From positions 248,001 to 312,000 of the forward strand of contig OY723249.1 in assembly GCA_963210315.1 (NCBI GenBank): a DNA stretch of 64,000 bases, given 5' to 3'. The notes beneath the pieces are model-generated. The model did not search any database. It saw only the letters and a program-made list of their open reading frames with translations, and was not told the origin of the DNA. Position numbers and translations under genes: made by a program. Below are positions 9,180 through 19,058 of this stretch, piece by piece; position 1 is the stretch's first letter, and each line of letters opens with the position of its first letter. This stretch comes from Rhynchopus euleeides. Taxonomy: Eukaryota > Euglenozoa > Diplonemea > Diplonemida > Diplonemidae.

Positions 9180-10178
9180 TTAAGATTCGAGGCCCCGCCA
9201 CCGCGTCGCGTATGTCGCGTCTGCCAGGACCCGGCAGCACTGCAGGAAAGCGGTGTCCGCAGACCGGGACGCTAATATCATCGGAGAGTTTCCATCTTCG
9301 TCAACGTGGTGTGCGTCTGCTCCGTGTGACACCAGCAGCCTGCACACATCAGCGTGCCCGCTCTGGGCAGCACGGAACAGCGGCGTGACGGCAGGGAACA
9401 ACCGGGACGTGACGTTCACATCAGCACCTGCCCCGATCAGCAGAGTGCAGCACTCCAGGTGCCCTGCCTCGGCCGCAGCTGTGAGCGGCGTCAGGCCGTG
9501 CGGCGCCTTCCAGTTGACGTCCACCTCACACTCCAGCAGCATGCGGCACACAGCAACATTGCCGTGGCGTGCTGTGTGCAGCAGAGGCGTCTCCCCATGA
9601 GGGTCTGCTGCGTGCGCGGCCCCCGGGTCCTCCTCCAGCAGCAGTGCTGCGATGCGCCCGTCTGCGTGCCGCGCACTCGCCACCAGCAGGGACACCTGGG
9701 TGGGGCGCACGCTCCCCTGGATGCGGCCGCACTCACGCAAGTGACCCCTCACCGTGGCGAGCAATGCTGCGTCGTTCAGCTCCACAGCACGCGTCAGCAC
9801 GGGGTGTGGGTCCAGGAGGCCCGTGTGCAGCAGGTGTGCGGCAGCTGTGTGGTCGCCCTCCGCCACACTCGCCATGAGCTGCCCCTGTGTGACAGGCACA
9901 GGGGGGTCGCGCGCCGCGAGTGCCGCCAAGGCGCGTGCCCGCTTTGAAGGCGTTGCCTCGACGTGGCAGCCGGCGTGCAGGCCGCAGGTGAGAGTGGACA
10001 GCGCCTCGTCGTCGCCCTCGCGCGTGAGGCACATGCCGTCAACGCTCAGCTCGAAGTCGCTGTTGTCGGAGAAGCTGGCTGCAGCACGCACAGCATCACG
10101 CAGATCCTCGACTCGCCATGTCTCGTCCACCGCAACGCAAATGGAAGCACCGTCATGCAGCTGCACAAACAGTTCCAT
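9180..10178 (-). CDS. Ubiquitin-like domain plus ankyrin-repeat protein, 332 aa
   Basis: The ATG at 10178 is chosen because it starts a ubiquitin-like fold at once (MELFVQLHDGASICVAVDE); an acceptor-like CCCAG lies 9 nt upstream. Residues 1-75 give the beta-grasp pattern with a central helix. Residues about 90-325 are ankyrin repeats, clearest in the second half with blocks such as HGETPLLHTARHGNVAVCRM, GLTPLTAAAEAGHLECCTLL and VTPLFRAAQSGHADVCRLLV. Such proteins are usually cytosolic or nuclear adaptors; the partner cannot be inferred. The same architecture occurs at 13154-14260, so the two are probably related by an old duplication, with the SGNH hydrolase gene between them. Confidence 0.85.
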   Translation of the reverse strand: MELFVQLHDGASICVAVDETWRVEDLRDAVRAAASFSDNSDFELSVDGMCLTREGDDEALSTLTCGLHAGCHVEATPSKRARALAALAARDPPVPVTQGQLMASVAEGDHTAAAHLLHTGLLDPHPVLTRAVELNDAALLATVRGHLRECGRIQGSVRPTQVSLLVASARHADGRIAALLLEEDPGAAHAADPHGETPLLHTARHGNVAVCRMLLECEVDVNWKAPHGLTPLTAAAEAGHLECCTLLIGAGADVNVTSRLFPAVTPLFRAAQSGHADVCRLLVSHGADAHHVDEDGNSPMILASRSADTAFLQCCRVLADATYATRWRGLES

Positions 10179-10748
10179 TGGGCAGGTCTGGGCAAGCCAA
10201 GCCTGCCTACTTATGCTCACACTGGCAACCTCACCTGTGCCAGGCCTGCAGAGAGGGTGTGTGTGTGGCTCGCAGTCGAACAGACCACACCGCTCAGTGT
10301 GCCACAATCATGTCACCAACACGACACGGGCCTGAGATCTCGTGGGATGATGGTCAGGAGCGGGGTATGTGAAGGCAGGCCAGGGAGGTTTCATTGTCGA
10401 GAGAATGCAAAGGCAAGTCCCCCAGCACCACAGCAGGTGAAGCAGAAACCATCGCGGAGAGGGGGGTGGGTGGGGAGGGTGGTTGGTCTTCGGGTAACAC
10501 TGGGAAGTTCTGTGTGGCAGACACTGCACCTCATCAGCCATTCAACAAGCTGGCGATGGGGGCGATTGAGTGCTCCGTGTTCTGTTGTTCGGGTAGATTT
10601 GATGTCGGCAAGGAATTCAAGAGGGATGTCAAAAGAAACCGTCCCAAAAAATATGCAGGGGGGTCATCAGCCTAGCCACCTGCATGCAATGGCAACGGAT
10701 TGGACAGTTGTGTGCTGGACATACCAGAAGGCACTTCTTACACTGACA
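10179..10748. other. Intergenic DNA, no gene recognised
   Basis: About 570 bp upstream of the ankyrin gene. G-rich stretches at 10455-10490 give pyrimidine tracts on the minus strand. Nothing else was recognised. Confidence 0.45.
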
Positions 10749-10750
10749 TA

Positions 10751-11465
10751 CCGTCACTCAAGTTTTGTTGGTGGGGTAATATATTGGTGGGGTAAATATG
10801 TTGGTGGGGTACTAATTTGGTGGATTTGGGGCTCTGAAAAAAGTTGGTGGGTTATTACCCCACCAACATAATTACCCCTGGGGCGCATTGTACTTGGCGA
10901 TTTTTTCTGGCACCTGGGATTTGGAGCCCCCTTCCCACCCACCCCGACTGCGCGTACGCATGTGCGTACGCCGTCCGCACTTTCTGAAACCGCGCTGCGT
11001 ACGCGTACGCAGAAATTGCGTACGGCTGGTATTCCAGGTCTCTCAGCACACAGTAGGCCACCCAGTAGGCTGAGCCCTGGCCTTTGCTCTTGCCTTTCAC
11101 AGACGGTTCCTTCGCGCACAAGTGCAAAAGGTACGATTACCTACTCGAAGGCTCGAAGGCTGCTGAGGTTGACGACCGATTTGGTGTGCGGACATGGCCG
11201 TCTCTTGTACTACATAGACTGCCGTTTGCAGGCGCCGCACGCCCACGCGTACGCCGTATGCATTTTCTGGAAAACGTAGCCATCAGCCGGGCCCCTTAGG
11301 CGTTCGCCACGAAAACGGTAGTCAGCGATGCGCATTGGGGTAATAAATTGGTGGGGTAGATTTGTTGGTGGGGTAAATATGTTGGTGGGGTACTAATTTG
11401 GTGGATTTGGGGGTTCTGGAAGAAGTTGGTGGGTTATTACCCCACCAACATTACTTGAGTGACGG
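10751..11465. mobile_element. 0.7 kb TA-flanked TIR element (CCGTCACTCAAGT ends)
   Basis: TACCGTCACTCAAGT at 10749-10763 and ACTTGAGTGACGGTA at 11453-11467 are perfect inverted repeats, with TA at both outer edges. Next to each end lie repeated GTTGGTGGGGTA units: 10775-10860 and again at 11336-11440. The 3' part of both arrays includes the same GGTGGATTTGGG motif in the same orientation, so the arrays are direct rather than inverted. The core (10880-11330) has palindromes built from GCGTACGC. It is too short for a transposase and is therefore non-autonomous. Confidence 0.8.
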
Positions 11466-11467
11466 TA

Positions 11468-12228
11468 GGTCTTTGGCCCATGCCCATGTTTTCGCTTCCC
11501 ACATTTCTTCTGCGAATCAAATTCGAGACAGGGAGGGAAAAGGGGGCACGGGGGGCGGTGGGATGCAGGTGGTGCGTCAAGTGCAGTGCACCACACATCG
11601 CTCGCACACCGCCCTGGGTCACAGTACACTCGGGTGAAACCCTGGGGGGATGGACACCGCACAGAGCTCAGCAGCGTGACAGCAGAGCATGCGATCAGTC
11701 TTCTCGTTTGGGTTCAACCTGAGGTATGACGGAATAAGGAAGGTAGCGAAGGAAAGAGGTCCGGGGTCAGTTTGTGCGCACTGGCGGCAGTTGTTGCGAC
11801 CCTGCGAGAGGAAGGGTGGTGCTCCTGGTGTTGCTTTTGTTTCAACACACGGCAACGCTGCGCACGCAGCTTACCTGACTTCTTCACATTGACAAGCAAG
11901 GTTGTTGGGAAAGAAATACATGCGACAGAATGACGCATGGGTTTGTGTTCGTTGCTGATCCGAACGGCGCCTGCTGGTGCATGAATGCAGGTTACCGAAA
12001 GCAGCGATGCGCGAAACGAAGTGCGCGCTTTTCTGCGCAGAACAAGATGGCCAAGAAAGGGGTACACCACGAACCCACGAGCAAGGGACAATCAACAATT
12101 GTTGCCGGTTCTCTCGGGGTGCCTGACGATACGATACGCGGGTCGTTTGTGGAACATGAGAATCAAGGGTTTTGAGAAGTGCAAGGCGAGAGACGGTAGA
12201 GCCGCAAGCATCCCGGGGGGCGACAAGT
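11468..12228. other. Intergenic DNA, no gene recognised
   Basis: About 760 bp between the TIR element and the stop of the SGNH hydrolase gene. No conserved motif or repeat was seen. Confidence 0.5.
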
Positions 12229-12996
12229 CTAGCGCTCGAACTGCTTGAGGTACATGTCGTACATGTTGTTAAAGATGACGGTGAACCCGTTGTAGTTGGG
12301 GTGGACGCAGTCGCCGTAGTACGCAGCCGGTGAGTAGGTGGCGAGGTCAGGCGACCCCACAGTGGCCTTGGTGTTCCCCGATGCCGCCTGGAGGCTGCCC
12401 ATGAGGTTAAGGCTGTCTACGTAGGGGTACTGCGGTGCCAGGCTGTCCCACACACCCTGGAGGGCCAGGAACTGGGTGTTGAAGCAGGCGTTGTTGCCGA
12501 GGCAGCGCGGCAGCAGCTGAACAGGGCTGTTGTGGCACTCCCCATTGTCCTTCCCGAACCCCATGACGTCATAGCCGAAGCCGACAATGCGTGCCTTCGG
12601 GGCGTAGCTGTGGATGAACTCGAAAATCAACTCCATATTCGGCGTCACCGCAGCAACCACCTTCCCCATGCAGTGTGCGGTCGACCCCCCGTTCTTCGCA
12701 CAGATAGGGAGCTCGTACTGCAGGTCGTTGCCCATCAGTGTGACCCACACGACCTCGACATCGGCCTTGCTGAGCGCGGAGACGGCAGCACTCTGCAGGG
12801 TTTCGTCAGCGACCCACTGCGCGGTCGTCGTCCCCCCGACGCAGATGTTCTGGATGTTGATGCTGCTGTTCTTCCCTTGCAGCATGGCGTAGAAAGCGTC
12901 GTTGCCCACAGTGCCCCAGGAGTCACCGATCATCACCATCCGTTCCGCAGCGCATGCTGCAGCCAGCAGGAGAACGACAACAGATGCGGCCTTCAT
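12229..12996 (-). CDS. Secreted SGNH/GDSL-family hydrolase, 255 aa
   Basis: The ATG at 12996 opens a signal peptide (MKAASVVVLLLAAACA), and an AACAG acceptor lies 8 nt upstream. The four family blocks are visible: GDSWG with the nucleophile Ser26, a VGG near residue 53 for block II, LMGND for block III, and GDCVHPN near the C terminus, giving Asp229 and His232 of the triad. SGNH hydrolases are esterases or lipases acting on acyl or acetyl esters; the substrate cannot be read here. Six or more cysteines and the signal peptide point to export or the endomembrane lumen. The length is normal for a single-domain member. No transmembrane tail was seen. Confidence 0.88.
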   Translation of the reverse strand: MKAASVVVLLLAAACAAERMVMIGDSWGTVGNDAFYAMLQGKNSSINIQNICVGGTTTAQWVADETLQSAAVSALSKADVEVVWVTLMGNDLQYELPICAKNGGSTAHCMGKVVAAVTPNMELIFEFIHSYAPKARIVGFGYDVMGFGKDNGECHNSPVQLLPRCLGNNACFNTQFLALQGVWDSLAPQYPYVDSLNLMGSLQAASGNTKATVGSPDLATYSPAAYYGDCVHPNYNGFTVIFNNMYDMYLKQFER

Positions 12997-13153
12997 CACA
13001 ATACCTGTTGTGTACGGGTATCTGTGACTGGGTGTGTGTTCCTGCGTGGTGCGATGCAAATCAAGATGAGCTGACCCGTCGTGCACGAGAACATACCCTC
13101 TCCCCACACACACGTTAAGTCAGTTTTTGCAACTGACCGCCAAAGAAAAGACA

Positions 13154-14260
13154 TCAAGAGAACCACAAAGGGCCGAGAAACCGAAGAAGGGAAAGCCGAA
13201 GAGGCAGAAGTGGGGTGGTGAGTGGCAGGGTGGGTGGAAGACACACACAACTCGATGCGTGGCGGTCACCTTGCAAGGATTGCTTGCCCGATGTGTGGAG
13301 CGGGGGAGGGGGGCGGCGGCCCCCACCCGCACTGTTTTTGCCAACATCCCCCCCCCGTTCTTCCTTCGTTCTTTCGTTCTCTCTTCTGGTGCACCCCCCC
13401 ACCCCCCCTCCCCTCCCCTCCCCACCTTCAGATCTCATCCACCGCCAGCCCATTGCAGACTGGCGGCACACATCCACTACCCTTCCTACGGCTGTGCCTT
13501 GCCGACCGCCCCCCCCCCCACGGGTTAGACTGCGGCAGGGATTGCGGCGGGGCACCAGCTCCGAGAAGAGCGTGTGTATCTCGCGGCTCCGCCAGTGCGA
13601 CGGGAGGCCAGCCGTCACCGCACCTGCCGCGATCAGAAAACGCGCCGTCGCAGCGTCGCCCCTCTTGCAGGCAAAGCAGAGCGGCCCCTCTTTCACATTC
13701 GGCGTGTTGACAGCTGCGCCATGCTCCACCAGCACCCGGGCCACCTCCGCATGGCCCTTCTGAACAGCAATCCCTAAGGGGGAGGTACCTACCAATGCAT
13801 TGTGGTTCCCACAGTCAGGGTTTGCACCGTGCTGCAGCAGAACCTCCACGACGCCGATGTGCCCCCTGGCGCAGGCAATGTACAGAGGGGTTCTCTGGTT
13901 GACAGAGCTGTTGACGTCGACGAGTTGCGAGCTAACGAGGTGGAAAGCGAGAGACGCATCGCCGTGGCGTGCCGCATCGCAGAGTGTCTCGAGGGATGGG
14001 TTAGGGTGCCCTGCTCCTGCGAGATATGCGCGGGAGCGGTCGCGCTGTGTAGGTGTGGCGTATATAGTATCGCCGTAGGACAGGGCATGCAGCTCCTCAG
14101 TGGTGAGCTCGTCGAGCCCGTCAGCCCCGCTCGTGACGAGGAGGCAGTGGCGCAGCCCCAGAGCATCCTGGACCCGCTGCCTGACCCCCTCCGCCGTGTC
14201 GCCCTCCTCCACAGACAGGGTGTGCGCATGCCCCTCGGCAGTGGCGATGTGCACCTCCAT
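13154..14260 (-). CDS. Ubiquitin-like domain plus ankyrin-repeat protein, second copy
   Basis: The ATG at 14260 starts MEVHIATAEGHAHTLSVEEG, a ubiquitin-like domain; CACAG lies 4 nt upstream after a run of C. Residues 1-75 form the beta-grasp domain and about 90-235 form ankyrin repeats (QRTPLYIACARGHIGVVEVL, TSPLGIAVQKGHAEVARVLV, EGPLCFACKRGDAATARFLI). The architecture matches 9180-10178, though with fewer repeats. After about residue 255 the frame crosses a C run (13508-13518) and becomes Gly/Arg/Pro-rich. These last 110 or so residues are doubtful; an intron or an earlier end is possible, so the 3' boundary at 13154 is provisional. Confidence 0.75.
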   Translation of the reverse strand: MEVHIATAEGHAHTLSVEEGDTAEGVRQRVQDALGLRHCLLVTSGADGLDELTTEELHALSYGDTIYATPTQRDRSRAYLAGAGHPNPSLETLCDAARHGDASLAFHLVSSQLVDVNSSVNQRTPLYIACARGHIGVVEVLLQHGANPDCGNHNALVGTSPLGIAVQKGHAEVARVLVEHGAAVNTPNVKEGPLCFACKRGDAATARFLIAAGAVTAGLPSHWRSREIHTLFSELVPRRNPCRSLTRGGGGGRQGTAVGRVVDVCRQSAMGWRWMRSEGGEGRGGGVGGCTRRENERTKEERGGDVGKNSAGGGRRPPPPLHTSGKQSLQGDRHASSCVCLPPTLPLTTPLLPLRLSLLRFLGPLWFS

Positions 14261-16089
14261 CCTCCTGTGGTGTCGCGTGTGGGGAGGGGGGGGGGGTGAT
14301 AATGAAACCCGCAAAGGGTGTCAATCGAGATACCTCGGAGGACCAAGCCATATGTGATGTGCACACCCCAAATCTCTTCGCGTAGCACATGCATGTGAGG
14401 CCGTGGGGGAGGAGGGAGGGGGGGGGGGGGGGGGGGGCGGGGGGAGGGCAGGAGGTGCTGTTCTCTTATTGTGGCTTCTATTGCCGCTCCTCCCATGCAC
14501 CCCCTCCGCCCCCCCCCCCATCCCCCCACCCTCTGGAGGGAGTCTTTAACGCTGCCTCCACACACATCCCCAGGGTTACCCAACCCGACCCACACCGTCC
14601 CCCCCCCCCCCCCAGCGATAGTCATTCTGACTATCGCAACACTACCTGCACTCCCCCCACCCACCTAACCCACCCACCCCCCCCATGCAGGGTACCGGGT
14701 TGTCCGGTGCCATCGCGATGGGGTGTGTGGCTCTGCACGATGCACAGCCACCCATAACCAGATCTGATGAGGCCACTGTGCAGCACGCACCCCGGCACAT
14801 GGATGAGGGAACAGCTGCACAGTGGGTATTGACACAATGAAGAAGTCTACAAAGGAAATACGGGGGATATGAGGGGGAGGGGGGGGTGACACTGAATCAT
14901 AAAAGAACCGGATCACACAAATCGAATCGGGGGTGGGGTGGTGGGGGGGGGGGGCTCACGAGCAGAGGAGTCGCATTCTGCGTTCTTCTCCGCGGTGCGG
15001 TGCGGTGCGATGCAATTTGTGAAGACAATCCCGAAATTGCTATTCACCCCCCCCCCCCACCAAGACAACAGTCGCGTTTGGTTAGGATTAGCAGGTTGAC
15101 ACCGCTCCTCCCAGCAAGAAAGGCTCCTGTAAATTCCGAAACTTGTTCTGCACCAGTGAGGGGGGGGAGGAGGGGGCAGTGAGAAGCAGAATTATGCGGG
15201 TGCGGGGGGGGGTGGGGGGTCGCATTGAGAGCAGAGGGTGTGTGCTCGGTGGCGTTTCTACACTTCTACCAAAAAAAAACAATATCAACGTGCCTGTGTG
15301 GGGCACTCGCTGAATCGGAATGCAGCAGACGCTCTGCCTGCTGCCATGACAATGGCGCAGCGTCAAGCGGTTACTGTTCACTTCCAGCCTTTGACACACA
15401 TAGAGGGCATGTATCCTGCATAAATATATCTCGCAGCCGAGCAGCGCCTTTGATTTAAAACGCAGAAAGCGTGATCCGCATTCTGCCACACAAGATGGGT
15501 GGCAGCAGCGACACAAGCCTGTCAACAGGAGTGAAGGTTCTCCAGAGAGAGAGAGAGAGAGAGAAGGGGGGGGACCAACTCTGCCCACACCCGATACACT
15601 ATTGTGTCCCGATGCTGGCAACCCCCTCCCCCCCCCCCCCTCTCCCGTGCAAGCGGATGCACGGCAAAAAAAAACGTGGTTACGAACACATGCGGATGTT
15701 TACACACCCTCCCCACCCCCCCACCTCGTGTGTACCCCGATTAAAATCTAAATTCCACCCCACCCGGCAGGTCTATCGCAGGGCGGAGGAGGAGGGGGGG
15801 GGGGGGGGGGGACGCTTCAACGATGCGCAGCTGCCTCCAGTCCGCCTTCTGATGGTTCGGGAGGTTGCCAGGAAGCCACCCCACAAAACCACCCCCGCCA
15901 GCACCAGCACTGCTTCCCCAATAGGGGAGCGCGGGTGCCTCCACACTGCGCCTGCTCAACACGTGAATAGTCCTGTCGGGGTGTAGAACGGAGAGACATG
16001 CTCTCGATGCGATGACACAGTGCATTGTGTGCATGCTGCTGTTGTTCTCTGGGCGTGGCGCTGTCTTCTGCTGTCGCCCTGCAGGCATC
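14261..16089. other. Intergenic DNA with long G and C homopolymers, no gene recognised
   Basis: About 1.8 kb. It holds poly-G at about 14418-14437, poly-C at about 14600-14613, a G run near 14945, a (GA)n tract at about 15545-15563 and a G run near 15797-15810. Open frames here are made of low-complexity Pro, Gly or His and were not accepted. Several C-rich tracts on the minus strand end in AG and could feed splicing of the downstream gene. Confidence 0.6.
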
Positions 16090-18305
16090 TCAGCCCATAG
16101 GCACCAGCACGGGGTTGTGTAAGTCGGAGAAGATCATCGAAGCGGCAGGGCGCGCCAGCCGCGAGGAGACAGGGTTGCTCCTCCGTGTGCCCCCCATGCT
16201 TGTGGCCCGGCTGGCAGTCATGGAGGGGATGGAGGTTGCAAGCCCGCTGGTCAGCATCGGGAGGCAGACGGAGTTGAGGGACGACCGGCAGAACCGCGCC
16301 GTGGCGTGCAGCCACTGGCACAGCCCCGACGCATCCTGGCACACATTCGCCACCCGCTCCGGGCTGCAGGCAGGGTCGTTGACGTACCGCTCGATCTTCT
16401 TCAGGCAGGCCTCCACCTGGCCCCCCTCAGACTCGAGGCTTTCGCGGAGACATTGAATCCGCCTGACCAGCTCAGGGGAGCCCAGCTTCTCCCGTGCCAG
16501 GGTCCAGGTCACATCTTGGTACCCCAGCACACGCATGGCGCAGACGACAGTCTGTGGAGGGGTGGGGTGGCATTGGGAGAGGGGGGGAGAGAGTGTCGGT
16601 TGATGGGTGTTGAAGGGTGGGTTGACGCTGCACGGATCCTGGCACACCAGGTGTGTGTGGTGGCGAGGCAGAGGAAACAGAGGCATACCTGTACAACGAC
16701 TGCGGGGGGGACCGGCAGGGATTTGAGATTCCGCAGCGCGTGGGCATTGATGCCCCGCATGTCCGCGACGTGCATGTTGGAGGCAGCTGCAGCGCGCGGG
16801 CTGTCCTCCTGCAAAGGGGAAAGGCGTGGTGGCGACATCAGCTGCAGAACCACCTCAGCAGCCCCCACACCACACACCATTTTCCCACCCCCTCCCAACC
16901 CACGCCAAGACACACAACATACCAGCACGCTGTCGTGCTCGGGGGAGCAGGGGGTGACAGACTCGTCGGCCAGGCGGCGCGGGGGCGTTGCGAGGGACAC
17001 GGCACGTTTGTGAATCCCACCGCTGGCGCCGTTAGACGCAGACAGTATTGTGTCGATCTCTTCCTGCATCTTGCGGCTGCGCTGCAGCAGGGACACCGTC
17101 TGGTTGTCCACGCCGAGCGCAGTCAGATCGGCTGCAATCGCATCGGCAGACTTCTTTGCCGCAGAATTCTGCTTGGGCCTCCGCGCGGCCTTCGTCGGGG
17201 AGGGCGCCAACTGCAGAGGAGCCTTCGGCACGTGCGGAGCCTGCTGCTGCTGCTGCAGCCCCTTGTGCTGCCTGCTCAGCCTCCCCGCAGCCTGCTGCAG
17301 GAAATGCTGCTGGCATCCGATAACAGACCCCGGGCGGCAGATCCGCATCCACGCGATGGCCGCCTCTGCCGAGAAGCCGTGCCTCTTCATGAGGTAGCAC
17401 CCGATGAGGGTCCCGGTGCGCCCCAGCCCCGCCTTGCAGTGCACCGCAACGCCTCCCGGGTTCGCCTCGACGAAATCGAGGAACTTCGTGACGACGCTGT
17501 CGGTGGGTGTGCTCCCGTCAGGATGTATCAGGTCTGCGTGCTTCAGGCCCAGCTCTGTGAACCGCTTCCTGTCGTAGAGCTTTTTGCACAGCCGCACCAC
17601 GCCTGTGATGCCCCGCGGGCGGAACACCTTCGCATACTCCTCAGGCCGCCAGTAGCGGCACTCCTCCTGCCCAATGCTCGCGACAGGCGTGCAGAAGGCA
17701 ATCAGCTTGCCGGGGGTGCTGCCGTCGACAGACGGGGGCACAATCCAGTTCCAATCCCCATTCTGCGGCTGCTCGAAGTGCTCATACTCTTGGATGTCGA
17801 ATGTGCGCCAGTCAATCCAACCCAGAGACTTCGCCTTATGCAGGCCCTGGAGGCAGTGCAGCAGCGTGCAGTTGTAGAGCGACACGCCGCACGACACATC
17901 GCGGTAGGGGAGGAAAGGCGGGTAGCTGCTGGACAGGAGGCTCCACGCTTCCTGTGGGGTCATGTTCCTGCAGATCACGCAGAATGCTGTGATGAGGTAC
18001 CCTGCGTTGGCACGCTTGTGCCCGTCGTGTGCGGAGTAGAAGTAGAGCTTCTTCCCCCGGAGGGCAGGCACAGAGAGCAGGTTGTTGAGTGACCTGCAGA
18101 ACTTCACCAGCATCGCAAGGTTGAGCGGGCCGAAATCTGCCTCGTAAGGCTCGTACACCAGGTCATGGTCGGCAGTCCAGAAATAGCTCGAATCGTCGCT
18201 TCTCGGATGCCCACGGATCGAAAGGAAGAAAAGCCTCTCAGGTATAATAGGCAGAGCCCGCCCCAACACAGATGCAGATGCCGTGATGGGCTCCACACCC
18301 GCCAT
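16090..18305 (-). CDS. CDC14 dual-specificity phosphatase fused to a dynein-type microtubule-binding domain
   Basis: Three exons, 18305-16923, 16808-16689 and 16551-16090, all joined in phase 0, give 654 residues. Exon 1 is a full CDC14 phosphatase: ADFGPLNLAMLVKFCRSLN in the N-terminal half and the catalytic loop HCKAGLGRTG with Cys290 and Arg296. CDC14 enzymes reverse CDK phosphorylation at mitotic exit and at basal bodies or spindle poles. Exons 2 and 3 (about residues 478-591) read like the stalk tip of dynein heavy chains: LKSLPVPPAVV, then VLGYQDVTWTLAREKL, YVNDPACSPERVA and GLCQWLHA, with spacing near that of the dynein microtubule-binding domain. A basic, Ser/Ala-rich linker (about 370-460) joins them. 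The start has CAG one base upstream. The fusion is supported by clean introns; microtubule binding is inferred. Confidence 0.85.
16552..16688 (-). other. Intron 2 of the CDC14 fusion gene, 137 nt
   Basis: Donor GTATGC at 16688 follows the Gln codon of VVVQ; acceptor CCCTCCACAG ends at 16552 after a long C-rich tract. Phase 0. It interrupts the dynein-like domain itself, which argues that both halves of that domain belong to this gene. Confidence 0.9.
16809..16922 (-). other. Intron 1 of the CDC14 fusion gene, 114 nt
   Basis: Donor GTATGT at 16922 and acceptor CCCCTTTGCAG ending at 16809, phase 0. The intron happens to lack in-frame stops, so the frame runs through it, but its composition is unlike the exons and the splice sites are strong. 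Confidence 0.88.
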
Positions 18306-18346
18306 GCTGTCGGGGGTGGGTGGGGAGGGGCAAAGGAGAGAGGGGG
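18306..18346 (-). promoter_or_regulatory. Pyrimidine tract and AG just before the CDC14 fusion ATG
   Basis: On the minus strand a run of mostly C and T (CTCTCTCCTTTGCCCCTCCC) leads to a CAG one base before the ATG. This is the form expected of a spliced-leader acceptor. A cis intron with an upstream non-coding exon is the alternative. Confidence 0.5.
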
Positions 18347-19058
18347 CCGGTCTCTCACCCGCCTCCTCACTCTTGAAGCGTTATGGGTGAAGGGGTGTTA
18401 GAAGAGAGGCACGCGGGTACGCAGCACCCTGGCACGGGGGTGGGGGGGCAATCTAGGGGATGGGCGGGGGGGAGTGCCCAGCGGTGGCGAGGGCCTGCTG
18501 TGTTGCGTGTTGTGCGTCTTCCTTGGTTGTGTCAGGGGGTGGGGGGTGTCTGTGAAACCCCCAGAGGTGACTACACTTGCCTAGGGGTGAAGTGCGAGCA
18601 AGCATCGGGCAACATCGCAGCAAAAGCTCTTGAGGGGGGCAGTGGGTTGGCGTTAAAACAGTGTTGCCACCGGTGGGGAGGCCGAGGAGGCCGAGAAAGA
18701 GTGAGGGTTGGGGTGAAGTTGGGGGAGCGCACTCCTCGCATGCACACCAGGGCCCTCGCAAGGGCTGTGGAAACAGCCGTGTCGCACACATCATGGCGCA
18801 GGCATGTGGGCCCGCCTGCACTTTGTGCGCGAAAGAGAAAACCTTTGCTCGAAAGAGCACCAGTTGTGTGTTCTGCAGGATCGATTGTCGACACCAAGCA
18901 CCCAACACACCCATAGGGGCCGCTGTGCCTCCACACCTCCCCCCCTCAATAGCTCCCGCCTCGCAGTGCCCCTATGGCCCTTGCTAGCGACCCGCCCCAA
19001 ATGAGAAGCGGAAAAATACAGAACAGAAGCGCACGCCCTCCCCTGCAGGCGGCACTCC
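18347..19058. other. Intergenic DNA, no gene recognised
   Basis: About 700 bp upstream of the CDC14 fusion gene and downstream of the cyclase-like gene's stop. No conserved reading frame, TIR or tandem repeat was seen. Confidence 0.5.

Noticed and set aside
13154..13500. Gly/Arg/Pro-rich end of the second ankyrin protein as a real domain
   Set aside because: It is read through a C homopolymer and lacks a counterpart in the first ankyrin protein. Kept in the gene only provisionally.
16509..16922. Continuous reading of the CDC14 frame through both introns to 16509
   Set aside because: The intron stretches are open by chance, but they have strong GT-AG sites and low-complexity content. Splicing restores a coherent dynein-like domain that the read-through destroys.
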